NCBI GenBank assembly: GCA_002633025.1
Contig: NMRB01000243.1
Coordinates: 197,522-261,521, forward strand
DNA from: Notospermus geniculatus
Lineage: Eukaryota > Nemertea > Pilidiophora > Heteronemertea > Lineidae
Length of the DNA stretch: 64,000 nt
Direction: 5' to 3'
The first letter of the stretch is position 1. Every line of letters begins with the position of its first letter. Made by a program: the position numbers and the translations under genes. This document shows, in pieces, positions 11,103-22,900 of the stretch. The notes under the pieces were generated by a model. The model was not told where the DNA came from. It saw only the letters and a program-made list of their open reading frames with translations, and made no database searches.

Positions 11103-12002
11103 TCACTTCGAACCGGTCAAAGCTTTACTCTGGAGAAGGCCCCGGTTCGACCACACCTCATCATTGACTTCCTTCCATCTCTCGCCGACATGCGTCATTT
11201 TCTGTGTCGTTCCACGAGATTTAAGCAATTTTATGTTGCCTGTCTCAAATATTTTTTCCAGTTTATATGTTTCTGAACGGGCGGATTCCGTTGACTTTAC
11301 GATGGCTTTACGAACTTTTTCAGCATGAAGTACTTTCTCGATGGAACACTTAATATCCGTGCACTTTTGATGACATTCTTTCTTTTCTTGCTGGCATTTC
11401 CTCATCTCCCGTTCGGCCTCTTCGACCTCCCTCTTTGCTTGGGTTATCCTAGAACTCGCTTCGTCCCTTCCTCTCTCTGCAGCTGACTTGCGCTCTTGGG
11501 AACGGCATTTTCTCTCGTGTGCCGCGAGCATCTTCTCAGCATTCCCTTGCTTTAGTTCCCGTATACCAAGAATAAACCCATAGACGGGAACCCATGCCCA
11601 CTTTAAAAAGTGAACCACTTTATCCATTGCCTCTTGCAGTTCTCTGTTGTATCGTTCCCAGTCCGATTGCGCGTCTCGAATATCCGATTCATATCTTCTA
11701 ACATCCCGTTCGTGATGCTCCGCCTCTTGTTGATAACGGAAAACATCGGCTTTTTTCCGCTTTATGTCATTTCGTAGCTCGTACTCCCGATTGGTGAGAT
11801 CCTCGATCTGCTTTTCCTGTTCCAATTCTAACATGTGTAACTCGCTGAGAGAACCTATCATTGCGTTCTCGAAGTCTCTTCCCTCCGACTGGATGACCCT
11901 GGCGGTGGCCAAAGCATCACTTGCGCGGCCATTCTGAACATGGTCCTGGCAGGTGGACAAGAGAGTAAGACAGCGATCAGTGCGGGATAGTGCAACCTCC
12001 AT
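11103..12002 (-). CDS. Coiled-coil protein with one central hydrophobic segment, function unknown
   Basis: A single exon of 900 bp from ATG at 12002 (directly after a TTTTTTTCAG acceptor, so a 5' untranslated exon is likely) gives 299 residues. About 38-128 and 149-245 are charged heptad-type helices rich in Glu, Lys, Arg and Gln. Between them lies a hydrophobic stretch, 129-148 (VVHFLKWAWVPVYGFILGIR). The C-terminal 50 residues are less regular. No catalytic motif or signal peptide is visible. A long helical pair around a membrane hairpin resembles the architecture of alpha-helical pore formers and of some membrane-remodelling proteins, but this is shape only, not homology I can show. The open frame continues upstream to 12221, but that part covers the intron and the hairpin and is not credited. 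It is transcribed divergently from GPCR copy 2. Confidence 0.6.
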   Translation of the reverse strand: MEVALSRTDRCLTLLSTCQDHVQNGRASDALATARVIQSEGRDFENAMIGSLSELHMLELEQEKQIEDLTNREYELRNDIKRKKADVFRYQQEAEHHERDVRRYESDIRDAQSDWERYNRELQEAMDKVVHFLKWAWVPVYGFILGIRELKQGNAEKMLAAHERKCRSQERKSAAERGRDEASSRITQAKREVEEAEREMRKCQQEKKECHQKCTDIKCSIEKVLHAEKVRKAIVKSTESARSETYKLEKIFETGNIKLLKSRGTTQKMTHVGERWKEVNDEVWSNRGLLQSKALTGSK

Positions 12003-12124
12003 CTGAAAAAAAACCCAAATAGTCCTGAGTAGGCCTACATGTACTAACGACGAACCCCACGGAACCGCATAGGGGTATATACCCATAGCCAAGTGGTCGC
12101 CTGTGGTCACCATCCTGAGAACAG

Positions 12125-12179
12125 CAGGGGTTCTCAGCGCTCGCTCCCTGACGAAGGGAGCGAGCGCTAAGAACCCCTG
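12125..12179. repeat. GC-rich hairpin, right copy
   Basis: Arms CAGGGGTTCTCAGCGCTCGC and complement around GACGA. It is more perfect than the copy at 1-58. It lies between the coiled-coil gene and GPCR copy 2 and marks the left part of the duplicated block. Confidence 0.8.
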
Positions 12180-13253
12180 ATCTGATGTTCTCAAGATGGT
12201 GGTCACCGTAGTATTCAACATTATTTACACTACGAACATAATGAAAGCAAAAGAAAATCGAATGCGCAGAAGAACACATTACCCGACTGCGTGCCACGAT
12301 AATTGCAAAATACAAGGCGTCAGTAGTCACAATCTGAAAAACTTCTCACCTTTTCATCTGTGTAAAGGAAAAACTGCGTAGTTTCGTTTCTGTCCCGACA
12401 TTTTCTAGTTCCTTGTCAACCTCCAGCACATGAGCCAAAGCACACCCCTGGTATAAAAACTTTGTTGAAAAGAGCTGCCTGGAGAATTACTTAAACGTCA
12501 TCGGTATTGCGACGAAATCGGCCTACTGGGTACGCCGATTACTGGCGGGGCAAATAAATGACAGTGACGCTACGCTTCATTGCCCAAAACTAATTTCTAA
12601 ATATCATTTCTTTATTGCATTAAGAGGGAAGACACTATGATAATAGTATATCATATACATGTATATCACCTTGCGTTTCTGAACCAATACATCATGCATG
12701 CTCATCAGAGCTACCTGCATTTGCCTTCATCGAATGGTAAACACGTCTATTCGATGAAAAATCAAGCAGTTTCGTTCTAAATCAGAGCAACAATAAGTTT
12801 TAAAATAACTTTAAAGAGATGATTTTATGATGTCAAAATGCGATGCGCAGCGTTCATTTTGATCATGATAGCGCATGCTGATACAATAGCAGACGAAGAT
12901 AGAGGGGGACACTCCAAATTGGTTCTGCATTATGAAAGAAAGGGCAATATTTGTGGCCTGGCAGAAAGGTTGGACACCATATTCTTGTAGGAAGCAATGT
13001 CTTTGACCTTAGAAACCCGATTTCTATTTCACATTCTTGTCGGAAATATTTTTTTCGCAAAGATTGTTAATTCGCACAAATCTTCTGTGAGAAGGAGCCA
13101 CAGGCATGACAGGAGCCTGAGAGGATTTCCCATATGTATTGAAACTTACGATATTAATTTCCACTTTGTATATTTCACTAAGCGAATGATTGGCGCCGTG
13201 TCTTGGAATGGTGCATCATCCTAGTTCGTCGAAAAACGTATCATTAGAGCAAC
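12180..13253. other. Upstream region of GPCR copy 2
   Basis: Alignable with 59-1207, with small indels. It holds the weak TM7-like relic at 12561-12605 and an extra 50-bp partial repeat at about 13005-13060 (ACATTCTTGTCGGAAATATT) not present in the left copy. I see no independent gene. Confidence 0.6.
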
Positions 13254-16200
13254 ATGGTGGACAGAGAAATTGTAACTCGTAATATCAGCGGTGAGAAAAA
13301 GGATGATGAAGACCTTTATGCTGATCTCAAACTTTTCTACCAGATTTGTATTTATTACCTCTGGATCGTGCCAGTGGTGTTTGGTATTCCTGGAAATATC
13401 TTGTCTGTATTGGTTGCTAATAGAAAACACAATAAGAATCTGTCTCCGTGTATTTACATAACGGCCATGGCCACGGCAGATACCCTCTTTCTTGGAGGAC
13501 AGTTCTGGTTTTTACCTGTTATGTTTATTTATGCCCCTCGACTGGGAGAAGATGCAGCAAAATTGAGAGCATATATTGTTATGTAAGTACAGTGCAATCG
13601 GCAATCCATTAAAAATAAGACAACACACTGCTGATCTCATCCCTTCCTAGTACCGAAAAGTCCCTTCTGGTCTTACACGACAGCCACTCTTTCTGGCTTC
13701 TTCCTAGCCGATATGTCTATCATAGCAGTATGTACTGTATGTATTGTTTTATTATAGTGACAATGAATTAACATAAATTACAAAATAACTAATTACAAAA
13801 TTCAACGATACCAAATTCCCCAGCCCTTCCCGGGCTTATAAGTCACTACATAAAGATTCACTGTTAGCAGATGGCCTACTAAAGATGATTTTCTTTCTCT
13901 GTTGCCATATTACACTAACAAACTTTGCCAGTTTAGTTTGGAAATTTCTCATTAGAAATACAAATTTCTCTTGGTTGTTCTTTGCAAAAAAGGAAGGGTT
14001 CTCATTTTCGACACATTCAAAAAGTTTTTCCTCTCATCATCGTAAGCTGGGCATGCACATACAAAATGAATTTCATCTTCACAGCCATTTCCACAAAGTC
14101 TACAGGTTCGCATCTCAGCAGGTACACCGGTAAAACGACCAACTTCTAAGCAGTAGGCCTACGGTTACCCAAGTCTGCTTCGAGGCTGTGTACGCCATCG
14201 AGAACAAGAAACGTCGCTGTCATCACCACAGTGATATAATGCATTGAACCTCAACACATTCTTCATCCACGAACATGCAAAAAGACGCTAGAACTGGTAC
14301 ATATAAATGTTCCATGAATATCAATATACACAGGCATAGTTACCCGTTTTGCGGTGGAACGTACAAGCATACTTCCGCCACCCAATGGCTGACTATGCCA
14401 TGCTTTTTGTGTTTAAAACTTCAATGTTTGTGATTTTTTAGATTCCAATACTTTTGGTCGTACACGACAGCCATGTTATCTGGCCTCTTTCTAGCCGAGA
14501 TGTCTATTGATAGACTGATAGCCGTACGATTACCAATGTCTGTTTCGAGGCTGTGTACGCCTTCAAGGACAAGAAACGTCGTCATCATCACTACAGTGAT
14601 ATTCACGGCATTGAATCTCAACACATTCTTCACCTACGAACCAGCAACGGACGCTAGGACTGGTAAATGTTCCATTATCAATTTACACAGGGTGGGAAAA
14701 AAACGTCCCAAGCATACTTCACCACTCTCAGTCCGAAACCACCTGTATGAATGAACAGCCAAAGAAAATTTTTCTGGGAGAAAAATAACATCAAGATACA
14801 TGTGCATGTAGCTTGATTCGGATCAGCAGGTTTAGCCGCAGAACCATTTTTGTCACTGAAGCGAATTCAGTGGTCCTAAATTGATTTGTTCGGAAAACTG
14901 CAGATTCAACATGACAATAGGCCTCGATGGCTTCATAGAATACATGTACGGTCTCGAATTTGAACCACTTGAACGAATCTGGTTATCTTGGTCGGTATCG
15001 TCTTTCTTCTTGAATGAAAGATTCTCCATCAATTTCTATCCTGTCAGCAGATTTGGGCTCTGGGCAGTCGAAGGATGCCTGTGTGTTTTTTTTCGACCAC
15101 CCTGTGTACAGTACTTGTATATTTATTCTTGATACCAATTCTTTCAAAATGGCGCTCAGAAACATCGTAACTGAGGCAATCTCGTACCCAGAGTTCAATG
15201 TCACATTAAACTCTGGAAATGCCTAGACCGGTAGTACGTTTGCGCAGTGCAAATGCATCGTTCAAGGCGGATTAATGTCTGGCCGTTGCACAAGTAACTG
15301 CGTAGGGATTCGAAAGAGTTCGTACTTTGTTCTTAGTAAAACATTGAATACCCAACGGAATGTTAAAATTGCAGTATTTTTACAAATACTGGAACAAATT
15401 CTAATTATTGGTATGGTCACTTTATCAAACAATTTGTAAAATCGATGAGCACAAGAATCTCGTGCTGGGTGGTAGCCGTTTTCAGAGGTCTTAGCCGAGG
15501 GACGATGGTGGCGACCTCTTCAGATTGGTAACGGAGGAACTAGAAGTCGTAGACAAGAAGTCAGCAATAATCTGTCAAATCTGCTTCTGTGATTCTTTCG
15601 TCAGCATGCCGGTGTAATGAAATCTAATGTTCCCGGTACCAGATATCCGCTTCTTTTGTTCAGGGGACATCTCGTGACAGAAGTTCCTGTCTGTTGGTGT
15701 CCGGCCTATTGTAGCTGCCGCTTATTCCGTCAGAATCTTTTGTTGGGGGACATCTCATATCGGGGTACATGACATTCTACTACACCGGAAAACACCTGGA
15801 ATGCTTGTTGATTATCCAGTCCAAAACAGGGTTCGGGTAATTCGTTGTGCAATAGCAAGTAAGACGGTGTATGAAAAGTCTCTCATTTTCATTTGATTCT
15901 TTTAGGAAACGACTTTGCCTACATTTCTGTCAAGAACAATCCTACCCTTGAAATGCTCACTTCGGGATTTCAATTACTATTTGGAGCCTTCGTGCCGCTC
16001 GCCATCATCCTGGGCTGCAACGTCGTCATTATAATCACAGTGAAATCTGCATCTAAAAATAGAATCAAAATGGAAGTCGGTCAAGGTCACGATGACAAGA
16101 AGCGGAAAGAAATGGAATATCTAACGCGCATGCTCGTGTTTGTCAGTGTTGCTTACATCACAACGTCTGTTCCTTTCCGAATGTTTCATCTCGTCATTGA

Positions 16201-16414
16201 TATACCAGAAATATCCAAACTGTATGATATGAGTAGCGAATACTGGCGCCTGCGTTTCAGTGCTCAAAATGAATTTCTTTACGACATATGGTTGTGTAAT
16301 TACGCTTTCAACTTTTATCTTTATTGTGTGGGAGGAGGACAAAAATATAGGAAAGACACATTGGAGATACTAGAGTTACTTAAGCACTCCTGTCTTCGCG
16401 ATGCAAGATCTTAA
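13254..16414 (+). CDS. Rhodopsin-family (class A) orphan GPCR, copy 2
   Basis: Exons 13254-13582, 14442-14662 and 15906-16414 have the same phases as copy 1 and give 352 residues, one more because of an added Lys in loop 3 (DDKKRKE). The same marks are present: MATAD in TM2, SIDR at the end of TM3, no extracellular TM3/loop-2 cysteine pair, NFYLY in TM7. Most differences are in the N-terminus and TM1-2, while exons 2 and 3 are nearly identical to copy 1. The introns have grown: intron 1 holds a decayed second exon 2 and a LINE fragment, intron 2 a 421-bp MITE. It is arranged tail-to-tail with the hexosaminidase-like gene. Ligand unknown. Confidence 0.85.
13661..14297 (+). pseudogene. Decayed duplicate of GPCR exon 2, split by a LINE fragment
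   Basis: 13661-13731 matches the first third of exon 2 (TTCTGGTCTTACACGACAGC) and 14158-14297 the rest (CTTCGAGGCTGTGTACGCCA through the AACTGGTAC donor region). Frameshifts and a disrupted DR motif show it is dead. The working exon 2 follows at 14442, so exon 2 was tandemly duplicated and one copy decayed. Confidence 0.8.
13732..14157 (-). mobile_element. Non-LTR retrotransposon (LINE) 3' fragment
   Basis: Read on the minus strand, 14150 to about 13860 encodes MRTCRLCGNGCEDEIHFV followed by CACPAYDDERKNFLNV, the CxxC...H...C zinc-knuckle that closes many LINE reverse transcriptases (CxxC-EDExHF-CPxYxxxR). The AT-rich stretch 13735-13810 would be the 3' UTR. It is inserted into the dead exon 2 copy. 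Confidence 0.75.
14686..15106. mobile_element. MITE with TA target duplication (Tc1/mariner type)
   Basis: Ends CACAGGGTGGGAAAAAAA and, inverted, CACAGGGTGGTCGAAAAAAA, flanked by TA at 14684-14685 and 15107-15108. 421 bp, no coding capacity. It is present in GPCR copy 2 intron 2 only. Confidence 0.7.
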
Positions 16415-16921
16415 GATTCTGTGGAACTCTTGAAGAAGTCACGCATATGTGCAATGAATAACTCCGCCCATTGTATGCCTGACACCGTTTGGACCGTATA
16501 AGAGCTTGTGAAAATCTACTTCCAAATTATAGTTTATCAGTATCAGCATTTTCTATAAATCTAAAATATGAAAGAACAGAACATAAATGGGGTATTACTT
16601 TGCAATAAGGAATATCATATCAGTCTTTATTAAAACCTTATCCGCCATTTACAATGAAAAGGAAAGAAAATTTTACAACACTGAGCCGGGTCAATTCCAT
16701 TAGAAAAAAGTTCATGTACACGAGAGATATTCAAAGTCTGTACAGAATAGTTTAACAAGGACAAACATAGAAATTTTAAAAAAAAAGAAGCAATGGTTAC
16801 AAGAATCTGGGATCATGGTCATATACTGTAGGTAGGCCTACGTATCTTACATTATTTAATCATGTTGCATGTAAATTATTTAAAACACATCCAATGGATA
16901 GGCCCCTACTTCACCACGTGA

Positions 16922-19900
16922 TCATGACTCTGCCATGTCTACCTTTACGGTGCTGTTTGTAGACGGAGGGAAAACGAACAGATTTTTTATGATATCAATC
17001 ACACAAGCACATAAGATGTAAAGGATGCCGTACGCCACTCTGTCACTTGTTGCTCTGCTCGTCTGGACCCATCCGTGAAACTCGTATTGGCCACAGTAAC
17101 CAGAAGTAAGTGGCTGCGATGGGATGTTTCGTCTGAAAATAAAGATACCGAGAGTTTGCTTGCGCATTAATGTGTTTTTACAATCATAACCTTTAAAGGT
17201 GCTCTAGTTCGAATTGTAAACATTACGGTGTGCCACCTATTGTCAACTTCTGGTACTAACAAATCAGACAAAATCGAGTTAAATCTCGCCTTTCACAACT
17301 TTTTGTTTGTTTTTGAGCGTAAAATCATAAATATATTTCAGTTACAAGAATATTTATCAAGATACATGTCGATATAAAAGTAGATAGCATTAATGTTTTG
17401 GTATTCACGGTGCTGCCACCTGTCCGAGGAAAAATTACTATCACAATCAACCATGTACATGTAAATAAACAAACCGTAATGTTTACAATTCGAACTAGAG
17501 CACCTTTAAACACCATAATTGTGACATATACATGTATTGACGTCATTCTTTATTGAATCTGACACCAAGTCATACTCCACGCAGCGTTGAAATTTTTTGA
17601 TTCTTGGACGAAAATTTTGTGATATTCTCCGATATCGCCACCTAGCGTCAAGTATGACACCAAGTCAGATGTGACAGCAGATCTGACACCAAGTCAGATT
17701 CTGACACAACTTCTTTAATGGCAAGCACACCTTAGCCCTACCTTAGCATCCGACATCGGTGCTCATCTAACCGATAGAGGGCGTAACCTATGTCACGTGA
17801 TTCTTTTGTACTCCATAACCTTTCTGCCATTGCTGAGGCCCTCGGCCTAGAGAAGAAAAACGACAGCGGCATAATTCTCTGTAACGATACCATGCACGGA
17901 TATTGGCGGGGGGGGGGGGGNNNNNNNNNNNNNNNNNNNATGACCATGTTCCAAGCGGAAGCAGTCGTTGACGAAAAGCTCCGTCGTATTCATAAATTAT
18001 AATCTATTTTGTCGACGATGCAACCATAAGTGTGCACGTATCCCTTGTTGTCAGCTTCCTTCGCTCGGTTAGCACAGAATCCACAAACATCGGCTGGAGT
18101 AATGTGACACATTTCATTCAAACGTACCACATTAAAGGTATCATATTGGGTCCATCAATGTAATGGGTCCAAATCGTTGCCTCTCCTCCGATAAGCGAAC
18201 CTACTTTCAGCGGCCCTCCTATCAATATAAAAACAATCGTTTAATTCAATGAAACTGACTGAGTGAAACACATGTCGAAAGAGGCACGGGTCGCAATGAT
18301 GGCTGGTACGATCGTCCCTATGGCCCCGAAGTGGACTTGAAATTGGATCACTGATTGGCTGGCTAGTTTGGCGCAAATTTAGCACGCATAAGTGACACCT
18401 ATTGGTCCTTCGCAGAATCGCCTCAACTGGAGCAGTTCGGAGTGTGGATAAAACGGGATCGATTCGAAACTGCCGGGGGGGGGGGGGGGNGTACGTACCA
18501 GTGTAATTTTCGGGCTCGCACTCGTAAAAGTCTCGCCAATCCTCACCATAGGTCACGTGATGGAGATGCCAGCATGCTGAGACAATGACGTTAAAGCCCT
18601 GATTTTTGATAGCCTCAATGACTTCCGGGCTAAGTAGTTTGTCCACTTGAATGGTTACATTGTTGTACTTCAGCTAAACAGAAAACAGCACGTTAGCCCT
18701 GGTTACACCTATCTAAAATCCCCGTGCGTGAAATAGCCTGTACGCAAGCGCATGACTCCTCGATTTGCATCGCCGTCTGTCGGGGTGTCTGGAAGGTAGA
18801 CACCGCGGTTACACTACATAAAATCTCCGTGTCTAAAATAGCCCCGGCGTTGCCCCTTCGACATCGCTGGGACTAATAAGCACGGGGATTTCAGACATAT
18901 TTATAGACCCGGCGATTTATAGGACGTGTAACCGCAAAATCCCCGGGGAAAGCACGGGGATTTATGTAGTGTAACCGCTGCTATTAGGGAGGTTTCGCAA
19001 GCGCCCAGTTAGGCCCTACGACGACGTTTATCTATTGTGTGGGTATACCCAAACAATAGATAAACGTCGTCGTATGGCCTAACCGGGCGCTTGCGAAACC
19101 TCCCTATTATGTATATATTTTGTCTCCGAATTTCACAGCAAAGACTTGAAAACAAATACGCGTAATACATGTACGACGAATCGTTCACCTTGATGTCCTT
19201 TTCCAGTGGTGCCCCCCAGACAATTGGCTTCTTCATCTGATCCATGGCCATTTGCAGTACCTTATTAGCATACTGCTGTTGTACCTTGCTCAACGTCCAA
19301 TTTTTTCGCTTCATGTACGCGCTAATATCTGAATTTGAACGCCTGCAAAGAGAAGTCATTTGAATTTCTGAACAGCCTTGTTTCGATCGGCCAATCTTGA
19401 AGTTCAAGAAATGGGAATGGATTAAACGACCTCATCCCATATAAACCTGGCATCGCCATTTCGGCTCTTGAGGAGTAATACTTCTGGGTCGCTGATCGCC
19501 ATGGCGTCGATCAGCCGTCCTTTCCCAATATTGAGTAAAACGCCTCAATACAAAATGGGTGATTTCAAAGTTGGTGTTAACACGGTGTTTACAATGCATT
19601 AAAGCATTAAAGAAACTTCCAGTAGCCTTTGTTATTCTCAATAATCCTGCAAAGATGTATGGATTCGCGCCTGTTTTGGAAAAAAATTGCCTGTCGCCTA
19701 TGATATTTTCAATACTCCTGCAAAGATGATGCCATCAGTGCATGGAAGCAACAAACGAGATCGTACAGATACCATAACTGATGATCTGGTAAACGTAACG
19801 TTTTGAAGTCTCCTGCGTTTTTGTTCCAGGAACCTACCTAAATACCAAAGAGACTGTCCATCAACTTTCGACGAGTGATTTTTTTCAACTCACCAACATT

Positions 19901-22900
19901 CTTCGTCCATATCGTTCATCCCCAAGTGGAGATAATGATCAGGAAAAAGCCTGGCTATCTCCGAGATCAGATCATTCACAAACGTGTAGGTGGATTTTTC
20001 CAAAGGATTCAGCAGTTCTCTGCTCTGACGGTAGTCAGCATTACTGTCGTTGTATTCACACTTCGTGAGTAGCTCTGCAAGAGAACTTCAAATTGAAAGT
20101 CATACGTTCACGAGAGATATCCTGGCCGTCGATTCGAGTTTTGGTTCAAACACGAGTTGAGATAGTTAATTCGTTAGCAACAGTCAGATATGATAAAAGG
20201 TGTTAATATGGTGACAGTTGATCATCAATCAGCTTATTTCACATTAAGTATGCCACTTTCACTTGACTTTCTGAACTCGTGTTCGAACGAAAATACGAAT
20301 TGACGGCTGTGGTAGCTCTCACGAAAGTACATGTATGCCTTAGGTAGGTTTCGCAAATCTGACGAAAAACGAAGTACGAAATACGAAATTGGACTTCATT
20401 TCCATGACGTAATGTATTTCAGGAGATGGTTGGTAACACAAATCCCGCCTGCTGCAAGAGCGTCTTTTAGCGTATGACGTTAGAACGATAGAGTTACGGT
20501 ATATACATGTAAACTTTGAAATTTCTCTTTCGTTTCCACTTCGTAGATACGAAGTGGAAATTTAAAAATTCAAGATGCACCATAACTCTTTTGGTCTTAC
20601 ATGACATTCTAAAAGACCCACTGGCAGTAGGGACATTTTGTGGTACCAACCATCTCCAGAAATACATTACGAGGTAGGTCCTGGTAATGAAGTTGAATTT
20701 CGTATTTCGTACGCCGTGTTTCGTCAGATTTGCGAAACCTCACTACATATTAAGGAAAGGCTTTGTAATTGCTTTCCAGCACGTTTCTCACGCTACGTCA
20801 TTGCCTCAGGTACTTTTATTATATGTTTATACCACCGTCGCTTTGTTTTTCTCTTGTTTGGTTGAGTTTGTACCAACATAGGTTAGCTCTGAAGCAGATT
20901 TGATCCTCGGGCAAAGAAGGCCTGCCGCTAGTGTCATCATCACCGGGCCTACTTAAAGATATAGCTCTTCGTCAGTGTTCCACGTTTTGCGCACTTCATA
21001 TAGTACGAACAAAAACCAAACGTCCCTGGAGCAGATGGAGCCAAGCCTCTGTGAGATGGACCAATTGAATTTGAGATGCCCCCCTCAGTGCCTTTTGAAA
21101 GGTTTAATCGGCTCACAGCAAGATACATTTTATTTTAACAATGTTAACTTGGCTCACCTGGATGGGACCTGCCCCATGATTGCGTGTGATCGGGGCTGTC
21201 TATCTCTGGAATGATCCGTATGCCCAACACTCGGCCGTACTCTGCCAGTTCGCCGATTTCCCCCGCGCTGTAGGTATGGTAACCGGAGTAGGCCCCCTTG
21301 GGGAAAACAAATCAGAAAGATGATTGAGAGTAAGATATGTCAAAAATCGTTACTTCTACAATGGATCGGCTTCGAATGTTTTTCTTTTGATTTCCTATGA
21401 CGTCTCAACTCAAAGAAACGCTGAAAGCTATTTGTAAAGATAATGCATGATTGTCAACAAAGTATTCCTCTTCAAACTCTTCTGCATGTGCATGTATGCT
21501 AGATTGGTTCCTGAGCTCATTGCTAGGGCTGGGTATGGCATGTCCTCCAGTATCACAGGTTTAGCCGAAAAGGAGCTGGTGAAAACCACGCTGATTGGTT
21601 GAAAAATCGATTGCTCTTTTGTTAGAATGAAATGTAACCAGTCAACATGTTTTTCTTCGGCTGCTCTTCGGCCGATCACGTGGCAATGGAGGAGATCTCA
21701 GTCCCTTGTGATGAGTCGGGAACCAATCATCTTCTACGGCCTGAAAAAATGACAACCAACAGTATTCTCTACTCTATTCAGAAGCGCTTCAATCATCAAA
21801 AAATGAGTGCCGTCACTTCTTAGAATACGAAATGACGCTTTATCTGACATGAGCATTGCCTATCTTCACAGCAGAGCTAATAGAATAGTATCAACAAAAA
21901 TAGATGATAGTATTGACGGTAGACTGGAAGCCCGTCCTAACTGTTTTACGTAATGAAATTATTCAGCAAATTCAAAAGCGACACCATCGGTAGGACCAGG
22001 TACTAGTCTATATTGACGACCGGAAGCAGTCACGCTGGACATGCGCACGATGTTGGAGCATTGCATGTCCGAGTGACGTCACGACACCAGACGAAAAAAA
22101 CTGATATACTGGTGTGTCACGATGTGGGGGCTGATATTTTCGACTGTGGTGCCTGGTACAGGGTTGATTATAAAGTTAACTTCAGTAATTGTATGCAAAT
22201 TCTAAAAAACGAACTGCGCTCTACTATTCTGTTGGTAATTGTGGTTTAACGGATCTGTTCATTTTCGCCTTTCAAAGGTGCAGTCGAGACAACACTGACC
22301 TTTTTGCTCGAAGTAGGAAATTGAAGTTGTTAATTAAAGGAGATAGGTGAGAACTTGTAATTTGAGGGAAGACTCAATTACAGTCTGCTTTCGATCCTAC
22401 ATGTTGTTTTTTCTGTGTTCATCCGAATAGCTCAGGCATTGTTGTCAGGTGTACCAAGCGCAGTCGCGGGTTGATGAAACACGTGTTTTACGCGGGGGGA
22501 GGGGGAGGAGGGAGTACAGTCAAATCATCACCATTCTTCCGAATGTCAGACACAATGCCCTGCATCCTAGAGAGATTACCAGAATCCAGACGACGCCCGA
22601 GGTGATACGGAGTTTTCGCAAAGCCTCTGAAATGCCAACACGAACACCAAATCCTTTTATCGGTGCTGTGTTCGCGGGAATGGCGTTCCGTTGGCGTTTG
22701 GGGCATTTCGAAAATTCTCTACTGCTACCTCCCAAAATATATATGGCTGACCCTGACCCTAAACCATTCGAGGAATGATCTCGTAACCCTACCCCTAACC
22801 CCTAACAATCCCTTTGAAAAACCCTTTTGTACCTCTAGCCGATTGCATTTACATTGTATCATCCACCTTGTATTTCAATGCTGCCACTGATGAAGTCGCG

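Noticed and set aside
11977-12221. N-terminal extension of the coiled-coil reading frame to 12221
   Set aside because: It runs through a strong TTTTTTTCAG acceptor at 12003 and through the duplicated hairpin; coding starts more plausibly at 12002.
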